Assembly (NCBI GenBank): GCA_026874595.1
Contig: CM049309.1
Span: forward strand, 24,681,033 to 24,745,032
DNA length: 64,000 bases
Reading direction: 5' to 3'
Source of the DNA: Sipunculus nudus
Lineage: Eukaryota; Annelida; Sipuncula; Golfingiida; Sipunculidae
Part shown: positions 24,001 to 39,000 of the stretch, in pieces
Layout of the letters: every line of letters begins with the position of its first letter
Numbering within the stretch: position 1 is the first letter of the stretch
Made by a program: the position numbers and the translations under genes
The notes under the pieces: generated by a model
Told to the model about the DNA's origin: nothing
Databases searched by the model: none
Seen by the model: the letters and a program-made list of their open reading frames with translations, nothing else

Positions 24001-27000
24001 AACTCATCTGCTGCACTGGTTTACCTGTATCCAGTGAATGTTATCTGACCACTTGTTCTCTCGTGTTCAGCTCAATACATGGATGTATTATCGTTTTGTA
24101 TTGATTTTAAATTATAATTTGTTATACAGTATCATATTTAGACACCTCTTCCTTCTGTCAGCAACAGCTCACAGCAGTATTTTTAACAAATAAACTAAAC
24201 TCCCATAACTCAGCCATTATCAGTATCACTCATACAATATACAATATATACCCTTGATCCTGGAAACATTCCTTATAGTTAGGAAACACTTGCTGCCAGA
24301 AGCAATAACACTAATTATACAACAGTGGCCAAGATGGACACCTGAACCAATGGAAGACCATAGCACAAGGGTTAACTAAAAGCTTTGCAAAAATACATGC
24401 AAGTTTAGCCATATCTGTGATCATGTTCAGACTAATTTTGAATGACCAAGGCATGGACGGTTAACTATTTAATTAACAGTAACTGTTTTTGTCTCCTTTA
24501 CAGTATCAGCTCTTATTCAATATAGAAGATACCACTATGAGAGCATACATTTCAAGATACATTCAAATAGAACAGGGGCTATCAATATTTTACACTATTT
24601 TATCTTTTCCTTTAAAAAAGTAACAACAGGTTCATAATCAAGCTGTTTTATCAGTAATCATGGATCATTTATAGATTTTCCTATATGAAAACAAGTAACC
24701 CATGGGTCATGACACTCGGCTGACCAGCAAAGACATTTTAGCCTAACATTCACAACAATCATCTGAAGGCCATATTGAGATTTAAGATGTATTCTTGACC
24801 TTTGATCTTATGACACCAAAGTCAACAGGGTTCTTCCTTACGTGATGGGTCACACATATGTGAAGATTGAATCCAATCATGACTGGTCTATACAAGTTGT
24901 ACAAGAGAAGAATAAGATAAAGGTCAAGGTCACTAGTTTTCAACTCCTCTGAGAACATGGAGGAGTTTGAGCACATTTTGCCAATCAAATTTGAGGACAA
25001 AATGCATGTCACCATGTTCACAGGAAATCCTAAAGATGATGAACTATGATTCAACTGATCTGACCATGAAGATAAAGTTTAAGATTAACAAGATTTTACT
25101 TTGTCAAAGAGCACTGTGTGAAAAATTTGAGAAAATCTTCGAAAGTTATAGTATTCACAATTATACTAGATTTCCACTCACAGATCTGACCATGAAGATC
25201 AAGGTCAAGCTCTTCAGTTTTCAAATGCCTCCAAAAATATGGCAGTAACAATTGGTGTGTCCTATTTCAAGAAAGTGTATGCATTACTTCAAAAGTTATA
25301 GGGGTCATAATAATCACATATTTCTGCTGATTTTACCTTGAAGATCAAGGATAAGGTCACTGGTTTCTGAACTCCTTCGAGAACATGGTTGACACACCTG
25401 GTGTATCAAATATCCATGACCGCAAAAGTTATTGGGTTCCAGTTTATAGTCCGGCTGATTATCAAGGTCAAGGTCATTACCAGGTTTCAGGACAGTAGAT
25501 GAAACCAAATGAGAAACAGATGACGGACAGACTGTCCAAGGACCATCACTACAGCTCAGATGACTTACAGTCAGCTCAGGTAAAAACAGAAAACAAAACC
25601 TAAAAAAACAAGGGACCCATGGGTCACTGTGCTCAGCTGAAGTTGACCTTGAAGGTAAAAATCTAAAATAATATCAAATGGAGATAAAGTGTAAAAGGAA
25701 GAGGTATTATAGGCCATTGTTTGTTTTATATGACTGGTTTATATTGATGTGCAATATATGGTTGCAAAAAATATTTTGTGACCTGACCATGTGTTTCCTA
25801 ATGTTGAAACTGAAGCATGTGAGCAGTTTGTGAACAAATGATCTGTACTATTACCATGATCATTAGTTGGCTTTTTGATTAACTGCTGACATTTCAGGAG
25901 TTTACACATTTGTACAATTGAATCTACTTTTTTATAATATATAATATTTAATAAAAAGGTCTTTTTTTAATTTTATGAAATGTATACAGTTGAAATACAA
26001 CTAATGTCCACAGTCCACAGATGAAAGGACTTGGGGTGGTGGGGGGGGGGGGGGGGAGGGGGGGTGGAATGGTGGGAGCTACAATATATCTGTATTATTA
26101 TAGTGTATACATATAGGATTTTCACTTAATTCAACAACGCTTACAGGATAAAAGAGTTCATTCAAAATAACTTAATACTTAAAAAAGGACAGACAGACTG
26201 GTAGACAAACAAAGCTGATAATATATGAAGTTTCAATTATTTCCTAATTTTTTATTATATCAAATTTTTTTCAAGTTTTACATCTGCAATAATACACAAC
26301 TGAATATATAATTTGCTTTCAAATTTCAGACTTAAATAGCTTAATTCCAAACACATACAGCATATGAAAGTTATTTCAACAGTGCTTATAGGAAAAATTT
26401 CATAATTAATATATATTTAATGATAACGGAGAGATGATGAACAGAGCTGTTCACTTGTAAGGCAAGAATATGTTTCAATACGATCTTAATTTTTTCTAAT
26501 CCTATTATTTTTTTAATTAAATAAATTTTACACATTTGCAATAAAAACTAATGTCCCAGTGCACAGGAATCAAAGGCAGCGGGGGGGGGGGGGGATGGTA
26601 GGATTAACATCACTTCTGCATACGCATACTAGGCAAACAAAGCCTGATCTCCAATTCTGCTGAAGCAGGAAAATAATTAACAAATGTTTGTATTAGATCC
26701 TCATTTTTTTATCACATCAATTTTTTATTATAAGTTTATATTTCTATACATTTCAAATGTGACATATATATCTGAATATAAAAGTTGATTCATAATTCTA
26801 AATTGCATCATCATAAGTCTCAATCTTGTCAGACAACACTACATCATGCATACAAATGTTTATTTATTTTTTACCACAAAAATAAATTTGCAAAACAATA
26901 AATATCTAAATATAATACTTGATTCAGATTTCACAATTTTAAATTGTGCCTTTATTTATCCATAATTTGCTTCATATTTTAAAAACTTAAGCTTACTGAT

Positions 27001-30000
27001 GGGTTTAATTATATTTGTTAAAATCATTTAAAGAAAATTGATTTCTTTAAAAATGCTACATTAACACAACATGGCATCTTCTAGATTACACCTAGAATTG
27101 CTTTTTCAAGGAAAAGTTATTGTATATTGGAGTGGACACAGTAACAATTACTGCATAACACTTGGTGGGTTGGGTTTGGGGGGGGGGGGGGGGGATTAGG
27201 GTGTTGATATATGAATAACTGTACACCTGTCATAGCAGGGGATCCCCCCCCCCCAGTGACTGTAACAAATCATAAACCCTTGCATAGCTGACTTCCAGTG
27301 ACCTGGAGTGGGACCCAGCATCTGGACAAAGCAACTGACAACAATAGAGCCTCAAGAAAAAAATCAATAACTTGCCAAATTTTCAAGCTTTTATTTTCAG
27401 ATTTGAGATTTAAACAAATAAAATACTTATGTTTACATGCTGTGAAAAATTAAATCAATAGTACTTACAGGTAAAAACATGCCATGGTCAAAGTTTGGCA
27501 AAATTTAAAGTACTGATTTTATTTATACGCTAGTAACTTAAAAAATTACAAAATTCAGATCTAATTTTGGGTAACAACTGAATCTTTATTAAACAAAGTT
27601 ATATACTTAGGAAAACAGTCTCTAGTTTTAATATTTTTCATGTTAAGTGAGTAAATATTTTTCCTGATTTTTTTACAAAGTCCATTATGTTGGGACCCAC
27701 AACCTAGAGAAACTAGAATACAGGTAGTCGACAAGCGACTACGTGTATCCGCCTGAATCAGAGTGGAAAGGGTAAAGTGTGGCATGGATTGAGTGGCAAT
27801 GGGAAATAGAGTGAAGTGTTGCATATGAGTTTGGATGTCTGCTGCATAAACAAGAATGTAGGTGGCGCCACCTGTCATAAAATCGAGAGAGCTGTCGGCG
27901 ATGTATAAACCTGCAAAATTTTAGGCAGATATGTCAAACCACTGCCCAGATATGAGTGATTTTATCCCATGGCAGACAAGCAGAAGGGAGCTGTGCAAAA
28001 ATGGCTGCAGGTGGCGCCACAAGTTTTGCGTATGATAAAGAGCTATGTGAGATCTATATACATGCAAAATTTTGGCCCAATCGGTCTACAGGTCCCAAGA
28101 TATGAGCTCGGATGTCTGCAGCGTAAATGTGAATGTAGGTGGCGCCACCTGTCATAAAATCAGAAAAGCTATCCAGGATGTATACGCATGCCAAATTTCA
28201 GGTGAATTAGTCAAACCACTGCAGAGATATGAGTGATTTTAACCCATGGCAGACGAACAGATGGACACTGTGTAAACATGGTTGCAGGTAGCGCCACCAT
28301 TTTTTGTGTATGTTATAAAACTCTCCAAGGGCTACATTTTGCAAAAAAAATTTCCTGATCGGTCAAATGGTTCCCGAGATATGTGGGTTTATGTGTGGAA
28401 ACAGACACACAAACGGACGCAGAGTAGAGGAAAGGTCAGAAGTCAAAACAAAATCGGGGCGCAGCAGTTCACATGTGACCCGAACATAATCCCGGTTTCC
28501 GTAAAATTCCGCCCAGTGGTTACTGAGGAGTTCTCCGGACACCTACCCTGCAGTGGGGGGGGGCTGAAAACATAGTATCCGCAAAACTCTGTTTTTGCTG
28601 ATACAATTATACTTATCAGACTTAATTTCTGGCATGTACATAGGGAATATATAGGAGATTACTTCTGGTAAATACTAAGAAAAACAGAAAAGTGGTTTTG
28701 ATATTAGGCAGTCCTGAAGTGTGATAATAGGTTTTAATGGAAATTTGAGGTTTTTTTCTTAATATCTCAAAGGAACGAAGTCATATTAATCCAATTTTTG
28801 GTATGGTAGGAGATTTTGGGGACATCTAACAGTATGCAAAATTTTGGATTCGTAGGTCTAACGGTTTCAAAACGTGCCAGTCTAATGGACGGACAGACGG
28901 ACGGACGGACGACGGACAATGGACCACCACTATAGCTCAGTTGACTTATAGTCAGCTGAGCTAAAAATTTTAAAATACAGGTGGCACCACCAGTTTTAAG
29001 CAGCTGATGAAACTGTCCATGAACAATAAGCTAAGCAAAAATAATGGCACTGCATGCATTATTTATTGAGATACTGGAGGTTTTTGATTCAAATTTTTAA
29101 TTATTCTGGCGTGCATAAACAAGCCTCATAGCTTGAACTATTTAGATCGCAGTGACATAATTTCAGTTTCCTTAGAGATTTTTTATTGACCTCCCAGGAT
29201 GTTCAGTTAGAAGTGACTAAGTCCAGTGGTTATGAAATGTACTGCGCTAACAGATGGTCTGATGGAGAATGACAAAGTCATCTAAGTAAACAGATTGAAA
29301 AACATTCTCTCTATACCTTGGTAAAATCCTCTGCTTCTACTCCGGCCTCTTGTGCTGCTTATATGATTGAACCTGGCCACAAGGTCATGACCTCTAACTC
29401 TGGTTCCATTAACATCACGGGCAGCTTGCACAGCACTATCTAGCGAGTCCAGAGTGATGAATGCATAGCTATGGGACATACAGCAGTATATTTTTAATTA
29501 AACAGCATGGTTATATAACAATATACAGCGCCCACTATATATCATTTATACATCCACAAATACAGGGTAAAGGACCATGATGCTCATCTCTACTGAGCAC
29601 CCTGAGTATTTAAATCACCTGGATTTTTCATCTCATGTGAAATCACATATTAATATTTTTTCCCGAAGTATTGAGATTCCACTGTTCAAACTTGTACAAC
29701 TTTAAAATAAAGCGACCTCAAGATTACTTCTTGTGATAATATTAATGGTGGAGGATAGCAGACAATTATATTCTCCAACTCTGTTATTCATGGTTTCAAG
29801 TTTTCTAGTTTCTAGTTTAGCCAACATATTTATCTCAGTATTATCAGGGTTAGAGGAGGTCCTGAACTCTCCATGATAATGAATTTTTACTTTAACTTGA
29901 GAGTCGCTGTGAGTAAAATACCAGCTACCACTAGCAAACAGTGCCAGAAATCTGCATTGTCACAATTAAGGTGAAGCATCGATAATAAACATACATAAAA

Positions 30001-33000
30001 AAATATATCATGTTTTGTGTTAGACCCTCCCAGTGATCAGTCCTGTACAGAGGTGAGACCCTCCTAGTGATCAGCCCTGTGCAGGGATGAGACCCTCCCA
30101 GTGATCAGTCCTGTAAAAGGATGAGTCCCTCCCAGTGATCAGTCCTGTACAAGGATGGGACCCTCCCAGTGATGTCCTGTAAAGGGATGAGACCCTCCCA
30201 GTGATCAGTCCTGTTCAGGGATGAGACCCTCCCAGTAATCAGTCCTGTACAGGGATGAGACCCTCCCAATGATCAGTCCTGTACAGGGATGAGACCCTCC
30301 CAGTGATCAGTCCTGTACATGGGTGAAACCCTCCCAGTGATCAGTCCTGTACAGGGGTGAGACCCTCCCAGTGATCAGTCCTGTACAGGGATGAGACACT
30401 CCCAGTGATCAGTGTTGTACAGGGATGAGACCCTCCCATTGATCAGTGTCGTACAGGGATGAGACCCTCCCAGTGATCAGTCCTGTACAAGGGTGAGACC
30501 CTCCCATGATCAGTCCTGTACAGGGAAGAGACCCTCCCAATGATCAGTCCTGTACAGGGATGAGACCCTCCCAGTGATCTGTTCTGTACAGGGATGAGAC
30601 CCTCCCAGTGATCAGTCCTGTACAGGGATGAGACCCTCCAAACGATCAGTCCTGTACAGGGATGAGACCCTCCCAGTGATCAGTCCTGTAAAGGGACGAG
30701 TCCCTCCCAGTGATCAGTCCTGTACAGGGATGAGACAATCCCAGTGATCAGTCCTGTACAGGGATGAGACAATCCCAGTAATCAGTCCTGTACAGGGATG
30801 AGACCCTACCAGTGATCAGTCCTGTACAGGGATGAGACCCTCCCAGTGATCAGTCCTGTACAGGGATGAGACCCTCCCAGTGATCAGTCCAGTACAGGGG
30901 TGAGACCCTCCCAGTGATCAGTCCTGTACAGGGGTGAGACCCTCCCAGTGATCAGTCCTGTACAGGGCAGAGACCCTCCCAGTGATCAGTCCTGTACAGA
31001 GATGAGACCCTCCCAGTGATCAGCTCTGTACAGGGATGAGTCCCTCTGTACAGGTTTCAATATAATCTAATATTTTCATTTTATCTTTTATGTTTTACAA
31101 CACAAGTCTTACCCTTGCCCTGGTCTTGTATAGAGGTACATTGATTTCACAGTGTAATTCTGAAAGAGCTCTCGTACTTCTTCCTATAAAAAAAAGTAAA
31201 AAAAAAGTTTAAAGAACAATTTATCAGCTACACATTAGATCATGTCACCTTTGGTTTTATTTACCACTTTGTAAAAGGAGTCATATTCTTTTAACTTTAC
31301 TCTGAAGGTTAAAAAAAACTACTAGTAGTAGCTTAAAAAACAAGGGACCCATGGGTCACGGCGCTCAGCTGAAGTTTGAAATTTTTGCAAATGCAAAATT
31401 TGCAAAATATTCTATTGTAATGTTTTTCATTTGTATAAGCATAAGAGAAGCTAAGAGGAAAGGGGCCCTCCTACTTGGTTATAGTAAAGTTCTAAATATA
31501 TGATTGCAAACTAATACTCTGACAAGACTGTCATGAAGAAAAACAGTAACAGTTTTGAGATACTGTGATGCATATGAAAAATTTACAGATGGACAGGCAA
31601 GTGGACAGAATGGACTAATACCTTCATTTCACTTTCAAGAGAATAATGCATTTAAGTTTATATAAAAGCCTATTTTTTAGCATATCCACTTTTTCCATTA
31701 ATAGTTTTTATCTGATTCATTATTTTTTTTATTTACAAGTTTTATAAATTTGTAATAAAAAAACTGAAAATATAAGTTAAAATATTAGAATTCTAAGTTG
31801 TAATCATTATATATCCAGAGTGTAGCTCATATTGGGTCATATTACGCATACACAGATATTTAATTATTTTTAAATCACAAATGTTTAAACTGAATATAAA
31901 AGAAAATAATGCCACAACATGGCATCTACAAGATTATTCCTTGAATCACTATTAAAAAGTTTTGCATAAAAATGTAGCATAGCCAAGAATAAAATAAAAT
32001 ACAGAAAATTATAACATTCATTTAGTTAATGCCCCATCTGGTGGGGGGGGGGGGGTGGTGCAGGGCAGAGGGGAAGCCTGCTAGTAGTGGCCAAGCTGAG
32101 CCAAGGCAAGCTGCCTGGGGTCAGTTACATAATGCAAGTGAAGGCTGTACTACCAGGTGGGCTAGATGTAAACAACACTTGACATGGTGTAAGGAAACTT
32201 GAATAAAACCTACTCTTTTCAATCAATTCCTTTGAAATTTCAGATTTTTAAAGAATAAATCCTTATGTATATATGTTGTGAAAATTAAATCAACAGTGCT
32301 TAAAGGGAAAAAACATACCATTGCCTAAGCTGGACAAAATTTAAGGTATTGATTTTTTATTAATGCTATTTTTGACAAATTTGCAAAATTCAGATCTAAT
32401 TTTGGGTAAACAATTGAATCTTGATTAAATAAAGTTACATTCCTGAAAAAAAGTCTCAAGCTTCAGCAATTTTCATGTTAGGTGAGTTAATATATTTCCT
32501 GATTTTTTTAAAAATTGCATTATATTTGGGCCCATAACTTCAAAATAATACCCAATACTGACCTAATTTTTTATATGTTCATAGAAAATGTATGGAAGAA
32601 TATGAATACTAAATAAGATAAAAAACAGATCAGTGGTTTTGATATTAAGCAGCCTTAAAGGCTTTTTTTATGGAAAACGGAGGTTTTTCCTTAATATCTC
32701 GAAGGAAAGGAGTCCTAATGACCCAATTTTCGGTATGGTAGGAGATTTTGGGGACATCTAATGGTATGCAAAGTTTTGGATTCTTAGGTCCAATGGTTTT
32801 AACACGTGCCCTGTTAAAGGACTGATGGCCGGACGGACAACGGACAAAGAACCAAGACTATAGCTCAGATGACTTATTGTCAGCTGAGCTAAAAATATCA
32901 AGATCTCTTAATGCATATGCTGCATTGAACAAGAATAATGACAATGGAACAGCACATTCCAGTCCCCGAGTTCTTTGGAAAGGATAACCTTGAATTTGAA

Positions 33001-36000
33001 AATCTGGAATATATAATGATCACAAATATGATTTGGAAGAGGAGGTAGGCAAATGTTGGTCTTGTGTGGTAATATAAGCTGTATTATGAGTTGATGGTGT
33101 TTAATTAAAATATGTAAGATTTTGATAATATCCTTGGAGACAGGGAAGAGGATTGATGTCATTTTATATTATTTACAGTTGTGAATGGTCTATTATTGTC
33201 ACATAGGTTTTCACTTGGCCATATAACTTTATCTACATTGCAGTAGAATTATTAGAAAAATAACTGTCCATTATCAGTCATGTTAATTATGCTTTTCACA
33301 AATGAGGCAACTGTTGATGTTGTGTTTATATATTGTTTACTGCATTCCTCTTGCCGTGTTTATATCTTGTTTACTGCATTGCTCTTACATTTTCTTACAG
33401 ACAGGGTAAAAATTAAAATAATGGCAGCCTTTGATGTTGTCTAGGCTGAAAGACCCGTGTCCACCAGAGATGCTCAGTCATGTCCTTATTAGTAAAGTTC
33501 ATTGACTTATAGAATGTTGTCTTGAGTTAAAATCATTGTCTGTAGTCCAAAATAGTGAGTTGTGCACACCTTAACAGAACATATAGGGAATTTTGTAGGC
33601 ACTCAAACATACCCTGTGTAGCCAGACGTCTCGTGAAGAGAGGTGTACATAAGACCAGGATTCACAGGACCTGTCTGAATGTTAGTCAGAAGTTTCTCAT
33701 GGTTATGATATGTGCCCTTTTGGCTGAGCAAAATTCATTAACAACTCTATTTTCTATCATATAACTTTTTGCATACCTCTGTGGTTTCCAGATGTATATT
33801 TGCCAAGAATACTTCAGGCTTCAATGCCAGCTCTGCTGTAAAACCAAAATAAAAGTATTGAAATAAAGAAAACTTAAATATCTGAAAAATGAATACCAGC
33901 TCAATGAGGCTAATGAAGCTAATTGGGTCATTGGCTGGTCTTTCACCAGTTGCTAACACAGTAAAATGTGACAATTCTGCTCTGTGCATCTAAATTACAC
34001 TGCATTACAAAACTGTTTGATCATATGTCACCACTGCAATCCTACAATTAAGATGCTTTCGCCATTAAATATATAAGTCTAAAGCAGTGTTTCAGAAAAG
34101 TTGCCATGAGAGAGAGAGGCAAAAACTGACATCAGATGAAAGATGAGCACTGTGCCACTCCAGTAATTCACACATGACCTTAAAATAGTTAAAGCCTCAC
34201 CTCCCGCTGTTGGTCTCTTTACTCGAGGATAAAAGATTCCATATCTGTCACCAAGGGCTGCTTTGGCGTTTTCTGCAGCTTCTTTCTCCTTGTAACGGAC
34301 ATATACTTTGCTGAAAGTCACAATAGCCACATTTTTTAAACAAAAACTTTTTATTTGAAAGTTATTTCAGCTGATTTGACCATGAACATCTGAGATTTTG
34401 GTATAAATAATTTGTGTTGCAAACTCAAAGAAAAAATATGTAGTGCTTCATAAGGAAAAAGGATCTAGATGGTTGTCTGTTAACTGTAGAATGCTTGACA
34501 GATAATGTGCCATTCATTTTGTGGAATATACATAATCATCAACCAAAGATCATTTCAGGGTCCATGTTGCATTTATAAAGAGACTTGGGGAAATATCTAG
34601 AGCCCTAGTCTGGTGAAACAATCAAATCTGGAAGAGATCTGAATATAACCCAAACCCTGAGCTAGATAGTGTGGAAGATCGAGTTTTGAGCCAGGCAGCA
34701 AAATTACTGAACAGTTTAATGGAAAAATATGGATAGAAGAATGTTTATAATAGACTGGAAATCTTTTGGTGGCTGATGTATTTGCAACAGATGACCTTCT
34801 TGTGACATGTTTTACTAACCTGTCAGATATGCTCAAGTCTGAAATGGTTCCATATGGGGCAAACTGTTCTTGAAGTACCTTAAACATAGAACATCAAACA
34901 TACACTGTAGAAGTTTTAGTTAGAATAAGTCACTCTTCATCCAAGGATCCTGTCATGGTCATTCCCAAGTTCACCCAAGACTTGGGTCAAGTGCTTCAGA
35001 ATTTGACAAGTATAAGTACATGTTCAAGTACAGGAATTATTTTTAGGATGTATTATGGTTAAAGTGCAAGTACAGGTTCAAGGGGTCTGAACATGTAGTT
35101 TTGTATTGAAAAATTAAATAAATTTGATTAACTAATTGTTCTTGGGCCATTATGCTCAGCTGAATTTACTGGTGATAAATGTTTTCAATATTGATATTAT
35201 GATCTGGTGAAAAATATTTATTTAGGAACCTTGAACAAGGTAATGACTTCCAGAGTGCTCAAAATCATGTTTTTGCCAATAGTCCTTAGAAAATAGGTAA
35301 AAATGACCTTTTAAAAGGTTTCAAGATGATTTTGCTAGATGGTAAGTTAGAAGTTCCAACATCAAACTGCTACTGTCATTACAATGACCTCCCTTAACAA
35401 AACAAGTGACCCATGGGTCATGACACTCAGCTGATTGACCAGTTGGTATTGACAATAGTGTGATACTAGACAGATTTTTGATGGACCTCCCAGGATGTCA
35501 ATTTAGAAGCTTCTAGGTCTAATAGTCATGATTTGTCCCCTGTTAACGGCTTTTGTGAGGGTCTCAAATAGGAGGGGGGAAATGCTTGATAATAAAAAAA
35601 AATACAGGTTGTGCCACCAATCTGCAGGAACTGATGAAACACTCCATGATCAATATGCATACAAAGAATCATGGTGATCGATGCATTAATTGTTCAGATA
35701 CTGGAGGCTTTTGTATCATATTTTTAATTATTCTGGGATACTTATGAGCCCCATACCTCAGAGGATATAGGTAACAGAGACCTAATTTCAGGTTTCTAAG
35801 GAGATTTTTCATAGACCTCCCTTGATGTCAAGTCAGAAGATTCCAGGTCCAACAGTTACGATTTGTGCCCTGTTAACATAAGACTGCTTCTTTAAAGGTC
35901 TCAAAAATAGAGAAAACAGGCCTAGAGGCCTAATGTGAACCTATGGCAGTGACATATACACCAGGTATAATGCTTCAATGCTGGACCATTACTTTTTTAG

Positions 36001-39000
36001 AACATGTGTTATATGTACATGAACAATGCAAATACCAAACATTTTGAAGAAGAACCAATTACACAAACATCACAGCTGTAATACTGGCATGGGTGCACAT
36101 AACACAAAAATGATTGTAGGTGGGGCCACCAGACTAGTTTTAGACAAAGCTATCTGAGATGTGTAAATATGAACAATTTCAGGCTGATATATCGAATCCC
36201 TCCTGAGAAATAAGCAGGTACATACACTGTGCAAAAGTCGCTGTAGGTGGCGACACCTTGTGAGCGAGGTCAAGCCATCAAATATTCATGGACAGGTCAA
36301 AATATCAAGCCAATACTCTAAACTTCTCTTGAGTCAGGTGCACTGGGCTAACCAGGCTAAAGTGAGAAAGGCAGATACCCCCAGTGAACTGGAACGAATT
36401 GCTGGCTCCAGCTACTGCCCTGAGTGAACTCTTGGCCTGTTCCATAATCTGACACAGATGGCAGTCTGCCAAAGCTATAAATAGATCCAGACTGACCTTT
36501 GGTTTGTTGCTAAAGCTGAAATAGTTGGCAGTCTGCCAAGCTATTTTTAGATACAGACACAATCTTGGCCTGTTGATAAATCTGTTTACACATACTGAAA
36601 GACTTTGGCTACAATACTTTTTTCAAGCTGACATATTCATTAAATTTTTTTTAATCAAAATGTTTAGAATAATAAAAGATGCAGTCCTTTCATTGTTAAA
36701 GGTCCAATAATTCTTCCAAAAATCATTTTAGTAAGCTTGAACAAAGGCCTCCTAAGAATAATTTTTGGGCGATGAAATGTAAGTAAAATGTAAGTTGAAG
36801 CAGGTGGCGCCACAAAAAGCTAAATCCCACCACATTTGATATTTGAACGATTTTTGCATAAAATTTAGGGATGATGGCTCCTGGTATTCCTGAGAAATTA
36901 TGGGTTAATGTATTGATGACTTATGACCCCTGCACATAAAACGTTGATGCAGGTGGCGCCACCAATACCTCAATGACATGAGAATAACTGTACACCTGTT
37001 ACAGCATGGGTGCTCTCCCAGTGATGCATCACAATTAAGGTAAGCAAGCAAAACTATACTAAATGACCTCCAGGGACCAAAACAGGGCTGTCTGGACTTT
37101 GACAACTGAAGTGAATACAGTAAGAGCCTCCAAAAAAATTCAATAATTAGCCTACTTTTAAGCTTTTATTTCAAATTTCAGATTTTAACATATTGAACCC
37201 TTATGTGTACATGCTGTGTAAATGAAATCAACAGTACAGATTTGAAAAATATGTGCCATGTTCAAAGATGGACAAAACTGAAGTTACTGATTTTATATTT
37301 ATGCTAATAACTTAGAAAGTATACAAAATTTAGATAAAATTTTGGGTATTCAATTTAATCTTGATTAAATAAAGTCATATCGCTGAAAGAAGTCCTCAGC
37401 TTCACCAATTATCATGTAAAGTTGTAAATATCATTTCCTGATTTTTTTACAAAATACATTATGTTTTGGCCCATAACTTTTACAAATATCGTAATACAGA
37501 CCTTATTTCTGACATGTACATAGAAACTATATATGGAATATATGTGGTAAATATGAACAAGGGACCTATGGGTCACTGTGCTCAGCTGATGTTAACCTTG
37601 AAGGTAAAAATCTAAAATAATATCAAATGGAGATAAAGTGTAAGAGGAAGAGGTAATAAAGGCCATGGTTGGTTTATATGATTGGTTTGTATTGATGAAC
37701 AAGAAATTGTTGCAAAAAATATTTTGTGACCTGACCATGTGTTTCCTAATGTTAAAACAAAAGCATGTGAGCAGTTTGTGAACAAATGATCTGTACTATT
37801 ACCATGATCATTAGTTGGTTTTTCGATTAACTGTAGACATTTCAGTAGTTTACACATTTGTTCAATTGGATCTATTTTTTTGTATAATATATATTATTAA
37901 ATATATATGTATTTTTTTAATGATATGTATACAGTTGAAATAGAGCTAATAAACAACATAAAACGGGGCAAACAAAGCCTGATCTCAAATTCTGCTGAGG
38001 CAGGAAAATAATGAACAAATGTTTGTATTAAATCCTGATTTTTTTATCACATCAATTATTTTCTAATTTAAGTTTATATTTCTATACATTTCCAATTTAA
38101 CATATATATCTGAATATAAAAGTTGATTCATAATTCTCAATTGCATCATCATAAATCTCAATCTTGTCAGATAACACCACATCATGCATACAAATGTTTA
38201 TTTATTTTTTACCACAAAAATATATCTTTTAAATCTGCAAAACAATAAATATCTAAAAATAATACTTGATTTAGATTTCACAATTTTTAATTGTGTCTTT
38301 ATTTATCCATAATGTGCTTCATATTTTATAATAATTTAAGCATACTGATGGGTTCAATAATATTTGTTAAAATCATTTAAAAGAAAATTGATTTCTTTAA
38401 AAATGCTACATTACACAAAATTGCATCTTCTGCATCACACCTTGAATTATTTTTTCAAGGAAAGTTTTTGCATATCCGAGTGAAAACAGCATTACAATTA
38501 AGGAGATACAGTGAAAACAATAACAATTACTACATAACACTTGGTGGGTTGGGTTTGCGGGGGGGGGGGGGGGGGGGTTGATTGGGATGGTGATATGAGA
38601 ATAACTGTACACCTGTCACAGCAGGGGATCTCCCCCAGTGACTGTAACAAATCAGAAACCCTGGCATAGCTGACTTCCAGTGACCTGGAGTGGGACCCTG
38701 CATCTGTAATCAAAGCAAGTGACTACAGAAAAAAAATCAATAACTAGCTTAATTTTCAAGCTTTTATTTTCAAATTTCAGATTTAGACAAACTAAATATT
38801 TATGTTTACATGCTGTGAAAATTAAATCAATGGTGCTTACAGGAAAAAAACGTGCCATGGTCAAAGTTGGGCCAAATTTAAGGTGCTGATTTTTTTTTTA
38901 TGCTAATAACTTAAAAAATTTACAAAACTCAGATCTAATTTTGGGTAAACAATTGAATCTTAATTAAACATAGTTATATACTTGAGAAAATAGACTCTAG

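Noticed and set aside
24782-25248. Overlapping 90- and 93-residue ORFs on opposite strands
   Set aside because: Both fall in the core of a family 1-ended repeat made of tandem units; no domain.
30022-31054. Regular short repeats that might suggest a CRISPR array
   Set aside because: Units are contiguous with no unique spacers, and the sequence lies in an intron of an animal gene; it is a minisatellite.
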